From: Aquatica leii
Taxonomy: Eukaryota > Arthropoda > Insecta > Coleoptera > Lampyridae
Direction of reading: 5' to 3'
Assembly (NCBI GenBank): GCA_035610365.1
Contig: CM069436.1
Location: forward strand, 9,290,937-9,354,936
DNA: 64,000 nucleotides
Translations under genes and position numbers: made by a program
Part shown: positions 11,483 through 22,800 of the stretch, one piece after another
How the letters are laid out: every line of letters starts with the position of its first letter
Position numbering within the stretch: position 1 is the first letter of the stretch
Notes under the pieces: generated by a model
Database searches by the model: none
Told to the model about the DNA's origin: nothing
What the model saw: only the letters and a program-made list of their open reading frames with translations

Positions 11483-11960
11483 ACACTGATGAATACACAA
11501 AACAACTTGAAGGAAAAAACAAAAGATAAAAAACACAATTAAATGACGAAACATATTAGGATTTATGAACAAAGAAAATACTATAGAAATAAAAATAATG
11601 TGAAATATAGGAAGATTAACAAAATAAATTTTAAAGATGTGAACGGCCCTAAACGAACACAAGCAATAGGGAAACTGAACGATCATAATGGAAACATAAT
11701 AATAGATATCACACAAAAACCAAATAGATGAACAAAATACGTCTCAGAATTATATGACAACAGATCTTGATCTAGTATAACAGATGCTATAACGAGATCA
11801 TGAATTAGCAAAAATGAAATAACTCATGCAGCTTATAGAGCACCGACGCGACGGATCAATTGAAAAGTGAAATACTAAAATTATTAGCAGAGTATAGAAA
11901 AAAATGCATTAACAAACCTGTATAGCACCGGAACTATAGCAGCAGCATGTAAATATTATT
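11483..11960 (+). pseudogene. Degenerate LINE fragment (endonuclease-RT linker region)
   Basis: The frame at 11543-11731 encodes RTQAIGKLNDHNGNIIIDIT followed by QKPNRWTKYVSELYDN across a TGA. The pattern of a G-L-x-D-x-x-G-N-I-I segment, then R-W-x-x-Y-x-x-x-L-Y, is typical of the linker before the RT domain in RTE/CR1-like LINEs. Downstream, broken pieces such as the stretch ending ALTNLYSTGTIAAA fit the start of RT. The match is by eye; the clade is uncertain. Confidence 0.5.
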
Positions 11961-12625
11961 ACTAGATCGATTTTGTTTTATAAGTTTACGGTGATATCAA
12001 TTATTGCCCGAGATTAAAATTTTGTATTGTGTTGAAAATTATTAACTGAGTTAGCTTATGTAACCGGTAGTATTTTTTTCCTGTTTTGTTTGTCATTAAA
12101 TCCTGTAAAACTCAGCCGTGTTCTCATAGGGTATACTCCATATACGCCGTATACTCCAGGGATTTTTTAGACATACTGCGTATACTCTCAAGCTTGCCTT
12201 TAGCACAGAAGAAACACCTACGGATGCAGAAGCGACACTGACGGCGGTTTCTTTGATGTTTGCAATTATCTTTTAGTTCATTTTTAGATATTAGTTTGAC
12301 GGCCATCTTGAAAAGAAGTATATATTTTCGCAATGCAAATTGGTATCTGTGCGATACGGACAGTGTCACTTCTGCATTCGTAGGTGTTTTTTCTGTGCCG
12401 GTAGGATGCTCTCAGCATGCGCACATGCGCAACGCACATCGTGATTTGTCGTAAAATAAATTGCTGCTAATCATCAGTATAATAGAATATATCATTGCTT
12501 ACGGTTTGTCCAATACGCGATTGATTCTTGACTTATTGAATACATTGTGCGGTTTACCGTGAGTTTGTAAGTTAATTAATTATTGTTAACATACTAAATC
12601 AACTAAATGAAAAATAAGTGCGAAT

Positions 12626-14802
12626 TCTAATAAACGCGGCACGCTCTTCAGTTTCTTCTTCACAAGTCAAGCTAAGAAAAATAAATGTGCAGTTGAGGTA
12701 AATAATGTTGATGCTGCTAGCGCTGGTTCATCCGTGTCCTCGTCAAAGAATAGCAATTGTCCTATTCCTTGTGATGAGAATATTTTAGAAAGATCAAAGA
12801 TTTGGCCTTCATTGTGGACTAGTGAACAGGCGACAGAGTTTCAGACAAAAAATTCATGGTTGACTTGCAAGGATGGAAAACTAGGATGTAGTGTTTGCAT
12901 TAAAGCAAAACACGCCATTCAATTTGAAAAATCTAATTCTGATGGTAAAGTTCGAATTTCCCCTGAATGGGTAGACTATGAAATCATGGCTACTGGAAGT
13001 AATAAGAAAAATCAACTCGCATCTTTGAGAACTAAAATCAAACAGCATTCAAAAAGCAAATCTTACATAATTGCGGAAAGCACAATGAACAAGGGCGAAG
13101 AAAAAGTTTTGGATAAGATGTTCGAACATGCATCTGAAAAAGTAATGAACGCCTACGTGAGACTTTTTAATACAGCGTACTGTATGGCAAAGAATCATCG
13201 CCCATTTCTGCAATTTGAAGAACTTATTAACTTCAGCAAATCAATGGGTTGAATATGGGATCTTCCTCACACAGTTGAATAACTGTCTCGCGAATGGTTA
13301 ATGTCATTGCAAAAGAGATGCGTAAACGACTTATTTCACACCTTGTAAAATCAAATTCAAAATTTACTATAAAGGTGGACGAATCAACCACGCTGAGCAC
13401 CAAGTGCACTCTTATAGTATACATTTTATCGTATTTTGATGCAGAGGCTCCCATTGTAGCATTCTTAGATTTGATTGAGCTCGATAGACAAGATGCAGCA
13501 ACGATTGAGAAAGCCCTCTGGTCCTGCTTAGAACGTTTAGGATTATCAAAAACGTTCGCACTGAAAAATTGGGTTGCGTTTGCAAGCGATGGAGCGAGTG
13601 TAATGACAGGAAGGAAAGCTGGAGTCGCTACCAAACTTTCGATCAACGACGTCCTAAAAGATTGTACTAGCGTTTCCCGTTTCCAGAGTTTCATGGACAA
13701 GCTCTACGCTTATTACCATTAGTCTCCTAGGAACTCGAGGGGTTTGGAAGAAGCTTGTATGGAGGTAGGCATTGAAATGAGGAAAATAGGTCGTGTCTTA
13801 AATGTACGTCGGTCTGCAAGCAGTTTTCGTACTGTGAAATCTGTTTGGAACAATTATCCGGCTATTCATGCACACGTTAGTCAAACTCTCGATGCCACAG
13901 CAACGGGAATAAAAATAAAATTAGAATCTTCATCATTTCTACAAGAACTTGGACTCTTCTACGACGTTCTTTGTGAACTGAAAATGTTATCCTGCATACT
14001 GCAATCAAGAAAAACAACACACATGCGTGCTCAATCCGAGATGTGTCGAACCATTAGAATTCTGGAAAGCCTGAAAGCTGAACCTGGTAAAAAAGAAAAA
14101 GAAGTGGCAGAGGCAATTCAAATCGGAGCCTTCAAAGGTGTCGAAGTTACAAATGTCACAATAACAAAGTCAGGAGGAGGGATCAACAGATTGCAAATCT
14201 TGCAGAATTTGGTTGACAGGATGCGACAGCGTTTGTTTAACGACTCTACAAACAACACAATTTTGGAAGACCTAAAGGTAAGGGAAATTACGAACTATAA
14301 TTTCAACATTGATTACAGGAGAGATAATGGGTAAACATTTATAAGATTTTTTGTTTTGTAGATGATTGACGAAGTATTCAAAACAGTCACTAATGACACC
14401 AAGGGAGAAGATGAAGTTAAAAGAGTGGCACGCCGATTTGGTCTACCTGAATTTGAAAGTGTAATAGACTTCCGCACGCGAAATGCTTCTTCCAGTCTTT
14501 TAAAAACGTTGAACATACTTCCAACAACAACAGCTGATTGTGAACGGGGGTTTTCCGATATGAATCTCACAATAACCAATTTAAGAACTCGCCTAACTTT
14601 TGAAAATGTGTCAGATTTGATGTTCATCTCCATTAATGGCCCTCCAGTTGCCGACTTCAATCCGCGGCCATACGTGAAGATTTGGCTACAAGAACATCGA
14701 TCGGCACTTTCAACTCTTCGTGGCAAAGTCAAAGCGCGTCAAGAACCGGACAAGGAAGAGGATGCGTGTCGGAAACAATTTTTTATTAATATCTGCACTT
14801 AG
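12626..14802 (+). pseudogene. hAT-family transposase, KIAA1586-like, broken
   Basis: The frame is open from about 12626 (SNKRGTLFSFFF...) without an obvious ATG. It holds a BED-like N-terminal zinc region (WLTCKDGKLGCSVC), the RNase H-like core start FTIKVDESTTLSTK (catalytic-type Asp) and ASDGASVMTG. The C-terminus has the hAT dimerisation signature TTTADCERGFSDMNLTITNL. Lesions: a frameshift near 13249, a TGA near 13277, a TAG at 13720-13722, and an apparent in-frame loss of the Cys/His segment expected before LKDCTS. A GT-AG intron at 14277-14361 separates the last exon. The resemblance to proteins annotated as E3 SUMO-ligase KIAA1586-like is recognition by eye. Confidence 0.8.
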
Positions 14803-14885
14803 CGTAGTCGTTAGTCCATTTTTTATCGCTTTTGTATGAGAAACTATTAAAAAAATTCAAGCGCACTTGATGTCATTCACCAAAT

Positions 14886-14897
14886 CCCCCCCCCCCC
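14886..14897. repeat. Poly-C homopolymer (12 C)
   Basis: A run of 12 C in otherwise AT-rich DNA, inside the 3' untranslated part of the hAT element. A second such run (13 C) is at 36384-36396. Both are places where assembly length may be unreliable. Confidence 0.85.
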
Positions 14898-15609
14898 GCC
14901 CAATCAATAGGTTGTTGGTAGTATACCCTTGAAAAAATTGATGGGAACATCACTGGTAAAACTATTATATAATTGCAAAAGATAACGGTAATTGTTATTG
15001 AATATTGAAAGAATCATATACGTTGGTTGTCTTCTTTTGTTGATTGTTTTTTTTAAATCTCTTTGATAGTAGGTACCATCCAAGCCGAAAATCTTGTCAG
15101 TATAAGGAGTGGCGCCAATTTTTTTCTATTGTAACATTTTTAACTACGCCCACTCACTTGTTTTTCATCTAGCCGTGTTGACGTGATTGTTACCAATAGG
15201 ACCCGCTATAGCAAAATATTAGTTACAACGTATTTTTCAAATAGTTTTCGTTATTTGGAGAAAGCAATAGAACATTTTGAAGAGTAGATAATTAGTGTAA
15301 ATCGCCGAGATGTGGTTTTGGTGGCTCTTTTAGACCACGTTTCTACATTAAAAGCATTTGGAACCGCACACAGTAATTTTATTTGTTTACGAAACACCAG
15401 TGGTAATAAATTAGTAATAAAAAAAATCTCCAACTATTTTTTTGTGTAAACTAATTTGGCAGGTGCTGGTTTCGGTAGAACTGACGAAACAAACAAAAAC
15501 AAACGTTTCAAAAATTAGTGAGCATTTAAATCTTTTGATGTTTTTTAATAAGAAAAACTACACTGCATGGAAAGTATTAGGTACCTATTAATTATTGCTA
15601 AAGTTGTAA

Positions 15610-16050
15610 AAAGTAATCATAGTAATCTACATAACAAGCGTCGGAAGTAAAGCATAGCATAACAAACGTTAATACAACACGATTCCGTACGGTCGAGTGT
15701 TGCGTGTGAGTCAGTTATGCTATGAAACTTTCGACAAGAGTAACGTACATTATTGTTTGTGTTGATTTTGTAAAATTAAATGTTTTTTTAAAATGTTTAA
15801 TATGTATAATGTTGGTATTACATATATTACTAAGTCTTACAAATTTGACATTAACTATTAATGATTTTTTAAATGACTTTTGTACCTATTACATACTCGT
15901 TCAAATATAATAATTGATTTTAAACGTTTAGTTTTAGGTGAATTTTTGCATTTCACTTTGTCACTTTGCTTTTTTCGTCTATTACGTAACTACACCAACG
16001 AACGAATATTGACGTTTGTGATGTTGGCAGCACAAAAAAAACTGCATTTG
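15610..16050 (+). repeat. Dispersed repeat, copy 1
   Basis: This stretch aligns by eye with 47340-47795 (same strand) and partly with 44040-44500 (opposite strand). Shared blocks include GTTATGCTAT, GAGTAACGTACATTATT, TAATGTTGGTA and GTCTATTACGTAACTACAC. It has no coding potential and no clear terminal repeats. It is probably a non-autonomous element family; class unknown. Flanking 14940-15605 and 16055-16731 show nothing recognisable. Confidence 0.6.
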
Positions 16051-16731
16051 TTTTGTGTATAACACAGTGAAGCAATATTAATTATTGCTAATTTTGTCGA
16101 ATTTAAAAAATAATTTGGAACGTTAATGAAATTATGCTCACCTCGCAGCCATCGTACAAGAAAGTAATCGTCATGGTGAGGTTTAGTAACATCCGACATA
16201 ATCCTTCGAAACTAAAAAAAAGTATATAATTAGTTACTTAATTATTTAAAAGTTATGATTGTTTCTATGCTGTAACTGCATAGGTGCAATATAAACTTAA
16301 TTTACAAAATATATGTTCAACAGCTTTCACCTTAATCATGTTATTTAATATCAAACAATAAAAATTTTAAAAGCTACAGAAAAACGTATTTCCTGAACAA
16401 TTTGTAAGTAACGAGAAAATAATTCATTTCCTGATAACAAAAAATTGTATTTCTAATATTATAAAAACTGCTTTTCCTGATTGTACGCAAAAATGTTGTA
16501 ATAAACCCATTTCTAAGTCCAATTAAATCGTTTTGCATAATAAAACGCATAATTTACGCTTTCATTTGTTTTTATTTAAAAATCGCCGCATTTGAATTTT
16601 TTTCAAATCTTTTTTAGAAAGAAAGTTTGCGTATTGTTTCTATAGCAATTGCGTCACAATATTTTTATGACTTTTGTAACATGTTTGTAATTTTAAAAAA
16701 AAATAAATACTTTTTTTAACATTAGATCGAA

Positions 16732-16829
16732 ATGTCAGACGACAGCTCTGATACAGAAGTACGCGCTCCTGGTCCCAGAGAAGTACTCGTTGAAGAATAC
16801 GATGACAGCGAAGACTCATCAGTGGCGAC
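16732..16829 (+). CDS. gudu: gudu exon 1
   Basis: Starts at the ATG in GATCGAAATGTCAGACG ([18 protein letters not shown]) and ends before GTAATT. It encodes the acidic N-terminus, 32 codons plus 2 nt. I chose this ATG because it is the first in the open frame and the sequence upstream is AT-rich non-coding. Intron 1 is 51 bp and ends TTTTCAG. Confidence 0.85.
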
Positions 16830-19800
16830 GTAATTAATTTTCTCGCTATGTAGTAACGTAATCTTATTTAGAGTTTTCAGATCCTCGTCGGACGAAGAAG
16901 AAAGAAGAGAAATACCAAAATCTGAAATACCTGCTGAATACTGGCACATACAGAAGTTAATGAAATACATGAAAACCGGTAACCAAACCGCTACGGTTGT
17001 TGCTTTATGTTGTCTAAAAGATCACGATCTAAAAACGGAAATAAACCAATTGGCGATACAAGTAAGGTTATCTTACGTCAATGCGTTGTCTTTAAGTGCA
17101 ATTTGCAGGACATTGGCGGATTAGAAGTCCTCATAAACCTTTTAGAAACTAAAGATATAAAATGCAAATTAGGAGCACTAACTGTTTTAACAGAGTTATC
17201 GGAAAACGTTGACATTCGACGTTGCATAGCAGATTTAGGTGCTATTAGCTTATTGGTAAAAAACTTAACGGATCCGGCTAGGGATCTTCAAATATTGGTA
17301 GGCGAAACGATTCACAACGTTGCTAAAATTAGAAAAGCGAGAAAACAAGTCAGAAAATACGACGGAATTCCAAAATTGGTCGATTTGTTGGATGTCAGCG
17401 AACATTGTCTCCAAACTGCCTGGTCGGAATTGAATGAAGAAGATCGAGAGTGTGTTTTGATTGCTAAAGCTGCGGCCAGGGCACTATGGAGCGTTTCTCA
17501 AAGTTCGAAGAACGTTCACGTGATGATGAAGACTGGTTCGGTGCCGTTATTGGCTCGCCTACTAAAGTAAGTGAAACTCAAATATTTTAAAAAAGTCATT
17601 AAATGCATATAAATTTATTTTTGTGTTAAAAAAATTATAAAACAATAAGTGAGGAGGAGGAGGAGGAGGAAGAGGAGGATGTGAACCCACCAAACCACCC
17701 CAACTTGCTTGGTTTAAGTTGGCCACATAAAGGATAGGTAAGAGTAGGAAAAGTATCATTTAAAGGAAAGTCTGGTTAGACTTAGTCGGATGGGCTAGGT
17801 ATCGGTACGTGCTTTGTGAGCACACGGTTCAGCGAGGCACTTGCCTTACGACTTATCCTCGCTTCTAAGGCATAAAACCAAGTAGGTAAAAAAACGATTT
17901 AGAAACTTGTAAAGGAACTAAGAGAGACTGAGTTAATTAAGTAACTACGGCGAAAAAAAATTAAAAGGGGTTATTCAAAATAAAGTACTGAAATAAATGA
18001 TTCTAAATTAAATTTCATGCTGTTAATAATAATAAAAACTAAATACCAACTTTGCCATAGCGTACTTGTAAGAAAATAAACAAAACCATGCAAAATACGT
18101 TAGAGAAATAAAACTTTATTCTTATTTTAAGCTCTGGTCCCTCTTTGCGAAGTGTCTATAATAATTCACATCAGGCACCATTTCGAGGATGGCTTGAGAA
18201 GAATCGGAATAGGAATTGACAGTAGATAACAGGGCACTCCGATCATCATCATTCGCGACAAGCGAGAATCCGATGTGTCGGGGTGCCAGGAACGCCGCAC
18301 GACGGACACCTGTCATCATCTAAAACGCTAATGCGTTTTAGATGGCAACGAAATCCGTCTTGTGAAGACAGGATTTGGACGGCCTCTCGTCCAGGGACGT
18401 GAGGCATTCTGACCCAGGTAAGAATATCCGGGATAAGAGAATAGGCATTATGCCCTGTATGGGAAGTGTCCCACAGCCGCTGCCATTCACCCAAGATCAA
18501 GACCTTTAAGTGACGCTTGGCCGCTGAAAAGGACGGAAAATAGTTGAATTGAAACATGCTGATCAAGGAAGTTGCACGAGAAAAGGAGATTTATTGGAAG
18601 ATGCTTGGATATAACAATGGGTATCTACGGAAACGGTGCGATAAGCCCCGAGAATAGTTCTAAGAAATAGGGATTGAAGCGAAGCCAGTTTCCTGAGCAC
18701 GTAAGAATGTTGAAGTCTATGGTACCAAATGTCTAGGCCATAAGTGAGCATGGGAATGACTGCATTCTCGAAGATATTCGCAAGATGCTTTTTGTAAAGG
18801 TTCCATTTCAGTCGTGAGTATTTGTAGAACAAGTGCAAGACGCTCTTACACTTGTCAATCACGAAAGCGCAATGTTTTACAAAACTCAGTTTGTCGTCAA
18901 GCAAAAGTCCGAGGTACTTGGATTTGAAGATCCTACGGACAGGAGTATCGTGGAGGCGCAGTGAAGGATCTCGTTTTAGTGTAGAGCCAAAAACCATGTA
19001 CTTAGTTTTGTCTGCAGAAATACTTAGTTTATTGCTGCCAGCCCAGCTAGTCACAATATTTAGGCACGTGTTAGATTTTGCCTCCAAGTCTCGTCTGGAG
19101 TTAGCGGAAACTGTGACGGTTATGTCATCCGCATAGGCAAAGATGTCGCAGTCTGCTGGTAAGTTCTTGTCTAAGAGATCGTTTACCACCAAGTTCCACA
19201 AGGTCGGCCCAAAAACCGAGCTTTGTGGACAGCCCTTCGTCAGTTGTTTGGTGAAGGTTGAACGTGAAACGTTCGCAAAATATGTTATCGATATATTCGA
19301 CAAATAGCTACGAATGACGCGCGTAGCGTCAGCCGGTACTCTCTTAACGACGAGAGCTTCGATTATAGAGGGCCACCATACGTTATTGAACGCTCCAGAA
19401 ATGTCTATGAAAATTGCTAGTCTATACTTGGAAACGTTCTATTGTACAATAGTCATTAATCGACGGGCGGCGTCTGTCGTCGTTTTGCCAGGAACGAAGC
19501 CATATTGACTAGGATGGAATATAATATCTGGCGGACTGTCGTATCTTTTTTAGAAGTGTCCTTTCAAAAAGTTTGCCTAGTTCCGATAATAAAGTTATCG
19601 GGCGATACGAGTTTGGGTTGGCGAGATCCTTCTTTCCGGGCTTGAGAATAGTGATTAGTTTACCAGCTTTCCAGCTAGTAAAAAAATAACCGATTTTTAT
19701 GTAAAAGTTAAACAGGTCAACGGTCGTTGATGAGAGAGAATCTAAGATAACCGTTCATAAAACGTTACAGTGTATTCCGTCAAGTCCAGGAGCTTTATTC

Positions 19801-22800
19801 TTAGGAATTTTGCTAGCCACCGCGGCTAAGTCGTCGCTAGTGATCAACCAGTCCTGTCGGAAATTACATTGCAAAAGAGATTGGGATCTTATTTGGGTAT
19901 GATAGGCATTGTCTGTCGAGGGATCGTCGTCTAGAAATAAAGTGGAAACTATTACTCTGATTGTATCTAATTCTAAGATAGTGTATCTGTCGCCGTTTTT
20001 AACATTAGAGCACGGTTGGATCGATAGGAACTTTTGATAACCTGTAAACTATCCCCCCAAGGACTCGTTGCCAAGCTTTTTTCCACGAAACTTTGCCATG
20101 AGCTATATTTTGCTGTTTTCACTGCCAGTTTGTACCGGTGAAGCGCGGCCTTATAAGAAGCAAGCTATTGATGTTTTAGGTCTGCAAGGGCTTTTTGGTG
20201 GTGTTTTCGTAAACAACGCACCGCTCGCTATAACCTATCTAACTTAGGATTCCACCAAGGTGCACCAGCTCTAGATCTTAAGCGTATGGTGTTTAAACCA
20301 TTGCGGCAAGAGTCGAGAATCATCCTGCTCAACTTATCAATGAAGGGTCCACAGATTTAGGATCGTGGCACGAAGCACCACGTGGAAGATACGAAGGAAT
20401 TGATTTTGCGATAGCATTATTCAGGCGAACAGGATCTATGCGTTTAAAGTCAAGGATTCTTTTAGAGATAGGTACAAGATTAGGATTTGACGCTTAGTTC
20501 AAACCGTATCAGTCGGTGATCATTTTCTATAACATCGGGGATGACTTGCCAGTTTACTATTTTTCTGGCTAGCTAGAAGAAGCTAAAGTAACATCTATGT
20601 TTGTTGAATCTAGATGGCTTGCGAAAGTAAAGGGTTGATAAGGTTCATGGACTACATAGAGGTCGCGTTCACCCAAGAGGTTCTCCACACATCGTCCTCG
20701 TTCGTCGGTCGCCGGGGAGTGCCAAAGCGGCGATTTCGAATTGAAGTCACCTGCTATGATAATAGGAGTGCCTCTTAGTTCATCGAGAATTTTATGTTGG
20801 AGATGAATACGAACATCCTCACTCGGCGGCCAATAAACGCTAACGATTGCCAAGGAGGTGTTTCCAACCGTAACCATGGTTACCGCATTGCAGTCGTTGG
20901 TTAAATGGCTGAGTGTTACCACTCCGACGGGCTTCGAACTATTGAAAACAATAGCCGAGTAGTACCGCATAGAAAAGGATGCGGCTATCCTGTTGAAAGG
21001 TACAGTCGCCCCAGCGAGCTTGTACCCTGAACCTGAACTAAACACGTATGGCTCTTGGGTCAGTAGTATGTCTATATTATTATCGGAGGAGAAACCCATT
21101 GCTTCGAAAATTGCAACACGTAAATTGCGAAGATTCACTTGCGCAAACCTTAAAGTTAATTGTGGTTCCTCAGAGTCCATAATCTGTATTATAGATTTTG
21201 GCGTCGAGCCTTTTCAGGTAGGCTGGACAGGTGTTAGAGATGGCTTTGTGTTTGACGATGTCTCCTTTGTGGCCAAAGCGAACGCAGTTTGCGCATGTAG
21301 GGTCTCTTTCCAAGTTAGGGCATGCTTTTGTTTTGTGCTTTTCAGCACAATGGCCGCACTGTATCTCGCTTTTACAGTCGTTCAAATGATGCCCATATTT
21401 CTGGCAATTGAAACAACGAGTAACTCGGATATGGTCATTGACCCTACACGCATTCAACGCTACATACACACGACGCGATGCGAAAAGGTATCGTCGAACA
21501 TTGGCATGGACCTCAATGATCCAATTGCCGTTAGGTTGGTCTCTTGGACCGAAACGGAATAGGACTTTTAAGTGTTGGTTGGCCAAGTGTAGTACCTCAT
21601 CAGAAGCGTCAGGAACATTTTGAGAAATAATTGCCTCTTTTACCTGTTCAGAAGACAGGTTAGTGGGAACGTTTATTAATGATAAATGTGGTAATGATTT
21701 GCCTTGGGGCTTAACCACAAAGCTGGCTTTGTCTAGGATGTCTAAAGGAATTTTTTCAGGTCAGTCTTCTCTGATTTTTTTTCAGGGTCAAGGAGTTTAA
21801 TTAAAGTCGTCTTCGTTTTGTCGGCTGACTTAAGAGGAGAGTCGGATTTGCGCACGATGACTACTGTCGAACGGGATACGGGAAAAACGGATTTTCCAGA
21901 AGGTATTTTGACCTTCTCAACAATTTTGAACAAGTCGCTTGGGCATACGGGAGGCGCAGCAATGGAAGTAGTGGCAAGCTTGGCTGATATGTTTTGCAAG
22001 GCTGTTTGGACATCAGCCAAGGTGTTAGCAATGTCAGCAGTTTGCTGCGAGACGCGATGGGAGATTAAGGATTTTCGAAATGTCGCTTAAAGTCTGCTGA
22101 CAATGTCAATCATTTCTGATTGACGGGAAGTCGTGATCTTACAAGCAGAGATCGCTTTGGTAAGAAGGAGAATATTGGCGTCGAATAAGGATTTGATACT
22201 GTCAGGAGAGCTATCTGAAGGGACATCATCATCGTCGTCTTCACGACGACGCTTGGTAGAGGCGGATTCAGACTCCATGGCGGAGGAGGCTGAAGGAGTA
22301 GGAGAGGTAGAGCGCGACGCTCGTGGAGTGCCGGCTAGAGAAATGAACTGATACCTAATACCTCTTTTAACCGTTCACAGGAGCTTATTGCCAGAAACGG
22401 TTGGACTTATAGCCTATGAGTCGTTGCCCACCTTTAACCTCGTGGAGGTAAGAGTCTAAAGCACCGTGGAAAGGAACAACTTTATTACAAAATAACAACA
22501 GTATAACTACAAAATTTTAAATTACTGTCGGCCTTAATTATCCGACTTCGCTTGATTTGCTCATAATGAATAATATTCAAATTTCTTTCGTTTTAGCTAA
22601 AGGTGAAAGATTTATTCGCTGAATGAAGAGAAACCATAGTAAAACAATAAGTGAGCAAAAAGACATTAAATTTGATGTTTTTGTAGATCTGTCCACATTG
22701 ACGTTGTCATTCCATCTGTTGGAACATTATCGCAATGCGCCAGCAATACACAATACCAACTTGCCATAGAAACTCAAGGAATGTTAAAAGACGTTGTGAA

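Larger units (their letters stand above)
12125..14935 (+). mobile_element. hAT-type DNA transposon, degenerate (KIAA1586-like)
   Basis: A hAT-like transposase pseudogene is enclosed by short imperfect terminal inverted repeats: CATAGGGTATACTCC at the left end (from 12125) and, read inward on the - strand, CAAGGGTATACTACC at the right end (about 14931). The length of about 2.8 kb fits non-mutated hAT elements. I find no matching 8-bp target duplication (CGTGTTCT left, AAAAAATT right), so the exact ends are uncertain or the flanks have decayed. Confidence 0.7.
17654..22639 (-). mobile_element. Non-LTR retrotransposon (R1/Jockey-group LINE) in gudu intron 3
   Basis: A 4986-bp insertion with a perfect 16-bp duplication on both sides. 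On the - strand it has about 360 bp of 5' untranslated sequence, ORF1 with zinc knuckles, and ORF2 with endonuclease, RT and C-terminal zinc motif. A 3' region of about 470 bp follows, ending in a CCT/CTC-type microsatellite rather than poly(A). The ORFs contain several frameshifts, but the exact duplication suggests a fairly recent insertion of a copy that was perhaps already defective. Removing it leaves an intron of about 118 bp. Confidence 0.9.

Noticed and set aside
14277..14361. Treating the hAT gene as a domesticated host gene because of the intron
   Set aside because: Internal stops, a frameshift and a deletion show that it is a dead element copy.
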